Shown: piece after piece, positions 61,792 to 64,000 of the stretch
How the letters are laid out: every line of letters starts with the position of its first letter
Position numbering within the stretch: position 1 is the stretch's first letter
Source: Sphingobium sp. HWE2-09
GTDB lineage: Bacteria > Pseudomonadota > Alphaproteobacteria > Sphingomonadales > Sphingomonadaceae
Direction: 5' to 3'
NCBI RefSeq assembly: GCF_035989265.1
Contig: NZ_JAYKZX010000003.1
Coordinates: 2,480,001 to 2,544,000, forward strand
Length of the DNA stretch: 64,000 nucleotides
Position numbers and translations under genes: made by a program
Notes under the pieces: model-generated
Database searches by the model: none
What the model was told of the DNA's origin: nothing
The model's input: the letters and a program-made list of their open reading frames with translations, nothing else

Positions 61792-63095
61792 GATGCGGGC
61801 GCGATTATGTGGAAAAAGCTGCCGGTAATGGGACCGCGATGGGAGCCGGTTTCCGCCACCGGCGCGCCATCCGCATCGGTGACATGGGCGAGCGGCGCGT
61901 CGGTCTGGCTCACGATGGTTGAGTAGTGAAATTCGTGGCCGCGCAGCTGCGTGCCCGCGTCCAGCCCAGCGATCGGCGCCAGCAATTGCGCATGGCGATA
62001 GCCCAGATGCATGCGCCGCTGCGCATGGCTGGTGACCAGACCCAGCAGGCCCGCCATCGCATGATGTCGCCCTGCCTTGTCGATCAGCGCTTCGCCCAGC
62101 ACCATATAGCCGCCGCACTCGCCGTGGACGGGGCGAGACTGCGCATGGCGGCGCAGGCCTGCCATGAAGCCGTGCGCTTGGGCGATCGTGCCCGCGTGCA
62201 GTTCGGGATAGCCGCCGGGCAGCCAAACCAGATCGGCGTCGGGGGCGGGCGCTTCGTCGGCCAGTGGCGAGAAAGGGAATATCTGCGCCCCGGCCCGCGC
62301 CCACCCTTCCAGCAGATGGGGGTAGAGGAAGGAAAAGGCGGCGTCGCGCGCGATGGCGATCCGTTGGGCAGGCGGCGGTGGCAGGCGGCCTGCCGAACCG
62401 CCACTGCCGCCTGCCGCCGCGCTGCGGATGGCGGGTAGATCGGCATGGGTGCGCAGGAAGGTCGCATAGTCGGCGATCGTCCGGTCAAGGTCGGGATGCT
62501 CGATCGCCTGCACCAGCCCCAGATGCCGTTCGGGCAGCACCATGTCGCCGCGCCGGGGCAGCGCGCCCAGCACCGGGATGCCGACGCCCTCCAGCCCGCG
62601 TCGCACCAGCCGCTCATGGCGCGGGCTGGCGACGCGGTTCAGGATGACGCCTGCGAAGGGCACGTCCGGGTCGAGTTGCCGAAAGCCCAACGCGGTGGCG
62701 GCGGCGGACTGTGCCTGCCCCGACACGTCGATCACCAGGATGACCGGCCAGCCCATGCGGCGCGCGATGTCCGCGCTCGCGCCATGGCCGGTCGCGCCCC
62801 GGCTCGCCACGCCGTCATAGAGGCCCATCGAGCCTTCGGCGATCACCAGGTCCGCGTCCGCCGCTTCGCGGGCGATGGCGTCGATCAGGCCGCCGTCCAT
62901 CGCCCAGCTGTCGAGGTTGAAGGAGGCGCGGCCACTCGCGGCGCAGTGAAAGGCCGGGTCGATATAGTCCGGCCCGCTCTTATACGGTTGCACCGCCACG
63001 CCATCCTGCGTCAGCGCGCGCAACAGCCCCAGCATCACGGTGGTCTTGCCGGTGCCGGATGCGGGCGCGGCGATCATCAGGCCCGGCGTAGTCAT
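61788..63095 (-). CDS. cobB: Cobyrinate/hydrogenobyrinate a,c-diamide synthase CobB
   Basis: A 435-aa glutamine amidotransferase that amidates the a and c side chains. N-terminal P-loop-like [60 protein letters not shown]-terminal class I GATase with [16 protein letters not shown] holding the nucleophile Cys, then [12 protein letters not shown]. Overlaps cobF and cobM by 4 bp. Confidence 0.95.
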   Translation of the reverse strand: MTTPGLMIAAPASGTGKTTVMLGLLRALTQDGVAVQPYKSGPDYIDPAFHCAASGRASFNLDSWAMDGGLIDAIAREAADADLVIAEGSMGLYDGVASRGATGHGASADIARRMGWPVILVIDVSGQAQSAAATALGFRQLDPDVPFAGVILNRVASPRHERLVRRGLEGVGIPVLGALPRRGDMVLPERHLGLVQAIEHPDLDRTIADYATFLRTHADLPAIRSAAAGGSGGSAGRLPPPPAQRIAIARDAAFSFLYPHLLEGWARAGAQIFPFSPLADEAPAPDADLVWLPGGYPELHAGTIAQAHGFMAGLRRHAQSRPVHGECGGYMVLGEALIDKAGRHHAMAGLLGLVTSHAQRRMHLGYRHAQLLAPIAGLDAGTQLRGHEFHYSTIVSQTDAPLAHVTDADGAPVAETGSHRGPITGSFFHIIAPAS

Positions 63096-63877
63096 GCGCC
63101 CGGCTCCGCGAAGCGCGACGTAGCGTCTTGGGGGCGAAAGCGACGGTCATAGCCCGGCGCGTAGAGGCTGCTTTCGACGAAATCCTGCGCGCCCAGCACC
63201 TGGCCCACCAATATGAGCGCGGTGCGTTCCATGCTGCCCGCCACCGCCGCCTCGACCGTCGCGAGCGTGGCGCGGACGATGCGCTCGTCCGGCCAACTGG
63301 CGCGCCATATGACCGCTACAGGGCAATCCGCGCCATAGGCGGGCGACAGGTCCGCCACCAGCTGCGCCAGATTGTGGATCGACAGATGAATGGCCAGTGT
63401 CGCCTGCGTCTGCGCAAAGTGGGTCAGGCTTTCGGCGGGCGGCATGGCGCTGGCGCGGCCCGGCGTGCGGGTCAGCACGACCGACTGGGTGAGACCGGGC
63501 AGCGTCAGTTCCGCTTCCAGCGCGGCGGCGGCGGCGGCGAAGGCGGGGACGCCCGGCGTGACGGTGAAGGGGATCGCCATCGCGCGCAGGCGGCGCAGCT
63601 GCTCGCCCATCGCCGACCAGACCGACAGGTCGCCCGAATGGAGCCGCGCGACATCCTGCCCCGCCGCATCGGCGGTGGCGATTTCTGCCATGATCGCGTC
63701 CAGATCCATCGGCGCTGTGTTGACGATCCGCGCGCCCGGTGGGCAGTGGCCCAGCAGTTCGGCGGGGATCAGCGATCCGGCATAGAGGCAGACCGGGCTG
63801 GCGGCGATCAGGTCGCGCCCGCGCAGGGTTAGAAGGTCAGGTGCGCCGGGCCCGGCGCCGATGAAATGGACGGTCAT
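63092..63877 (-). CDS. cobM: Precorrin-4 C11-methyltransferase CobM
   Basis: A 261-aa SAM-dependent tetrapyrrole methylase that methylates precorrin-4 at C11. [57 protein letters not shown] and [14 protein letters not shown] are typical. The start overlaps the next gene's stop. Middle of the corrin-ring route, upstream of CobF. Confidence 0.95.
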   Translation of the reverse strand: MTVHFIGAGPGAPDLLTLRGRDLIAASPVCLYAGSLIPAELLGHCPPGARIVNTAPMDLDAIMAEIATADAAGQDVARLHSGDLSVWSAMGEQLRRLRAMAIPFTVTPGVPAFAAAAAALEAELTLPGLTQSVVLTRTPGRASAMPPAESLTHFAQTQATLAIHLSIHNLAQLVADLSPAYGADCPVAVIWRASWPDERIVRATLATVEAAVAGSMERTALILVGQVLGAQDFVESSLYAPGYDRRFRPQDATSRFAEPGA

Positions 63878-64000
63878 TGGGGGTATCCTTGGGCGATGGC
63901 GCAGGTCGCCATGCGATCGGGCGACATCTGGCGAGGCACGAGCAGGCGTGGCGGCGGGCAGCCCGGCAGCGTGGCGGCGGCCAGCGCGCAGGCCTCCGCC
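63874..64000 (-). CDS. cobE: CobE-like cobalamin biosynthesis protein, C-terminal part
   Basis: Only the last 41 residues are in the window: ...[18 protein letters not shown], then [16 protein letters not shown] and a final YPQ. The LLVPRQ-x-S-x-D-x-MAT-x-AIA pattern resembles CobE/CbiG C-terminal domains, a small protein that handles hydrogenobyrinic acid. The stop overlaps cobM by 4 bp. Truncated by the window edge; family call is tentative. Confidence 0.6.
   Translation of the reverse strand, partial: AEACALAAATLPGCPPPRLLVPRQMSPDRMATCAIAQGYPQ

Noticed and set aside
1..64000. tRNA, rRNA, phage or IS transposase genes
   Set aside because: None recognised by reading; no cloverleaf-like segment or transposase motif found.

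Overview
The window is a chromosomal segment of a high-GC alphaproteobacterium, most likely a member of the Sphingomonadaceae (Sphingobium/Sphingomonas group). This is inferred from gene content: a SUF operon led by an Rrf2 regulator, hisC-tyrA, metX-metW, a CobS-CobT locus, an aerobic (CobF/CobM type) cobalamin cluster, and intergenic palindromic repeats. Coding density is high, many neighbouring genes overlap by 4 bp, and I see no rRNA, tRNA, prophage, transposase or CRISPR array.

Layout. 1-6.7 kb: leftward suf operon (sufR-like regulator, sufB, a DUF559 endonuclease-like gene, an unknown 151-aa gene, sufC, sufD, sufS, sufT, sufA), with repeats between and even inside genes. 6.8-9.6 kb: a frameshifted AraC regulator, a candidate structured RNA with terminator, pyrD and a small cationic secreted protein. 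9.7-20 kb: gamma-glutamyltransferase, a lipoprotein, sufE, an aldose-1-epimerase-like protein, prfC, a PilZ protein, metW-metX, a 2-hydroxyacid dehydrogenase and repeat-rich spacers. 20-30 kb: an AT-richer lipoprotein gene, hisC-tyrA, ftsE-ftsX-ydcF-plsC, a zinc-ribbon membrane protein, pirin, GST, BolA and a J-domain protein. 30-36 kb: Hsp70-like protein, cobS, an OsmC protein, a tyrosine phosphatase, cobT, a Gre-family factor and dps. 36-48 kb: a Gdt1-like transporter, rpmG, a PhoX-family phosphatase behind a likely Pho box, divK, a five-gene overlapping operon ending in a FemAB/GNAT-like protein, an MFS pump, an APC permease and a PgeF-like enzyme. 48-54 kb: a six-gene MoxR/DUF58/SpoIIM/RDD/DUF4350/DUF4129 block. 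55-64 kb: a cobalamin cluster covering late corrin-ring steps, adenosylation and nucleotide-loop assembly; it runs off the right edge in a CobE-like gene.

Two themes stand out. First, palindromic repeats (core CCCCTCCC...GGGAGGGG with a GGGGTGGG-like tail) occur as inward-facing pairs. One pair encloses the DUF559 gene inside the suf operon, two short pairs have no gene inside, and a single copy is read through as part of SufS. This looks like an endonuclease-linked mobile repeat family. Second, three genes (AraC regulator, CobT, Gre factor) each lose their family-typical frame at a G or C homopolymer and regain it if one base is added. That pattern suggests base-calling errors at least as much as real pseudogenes.
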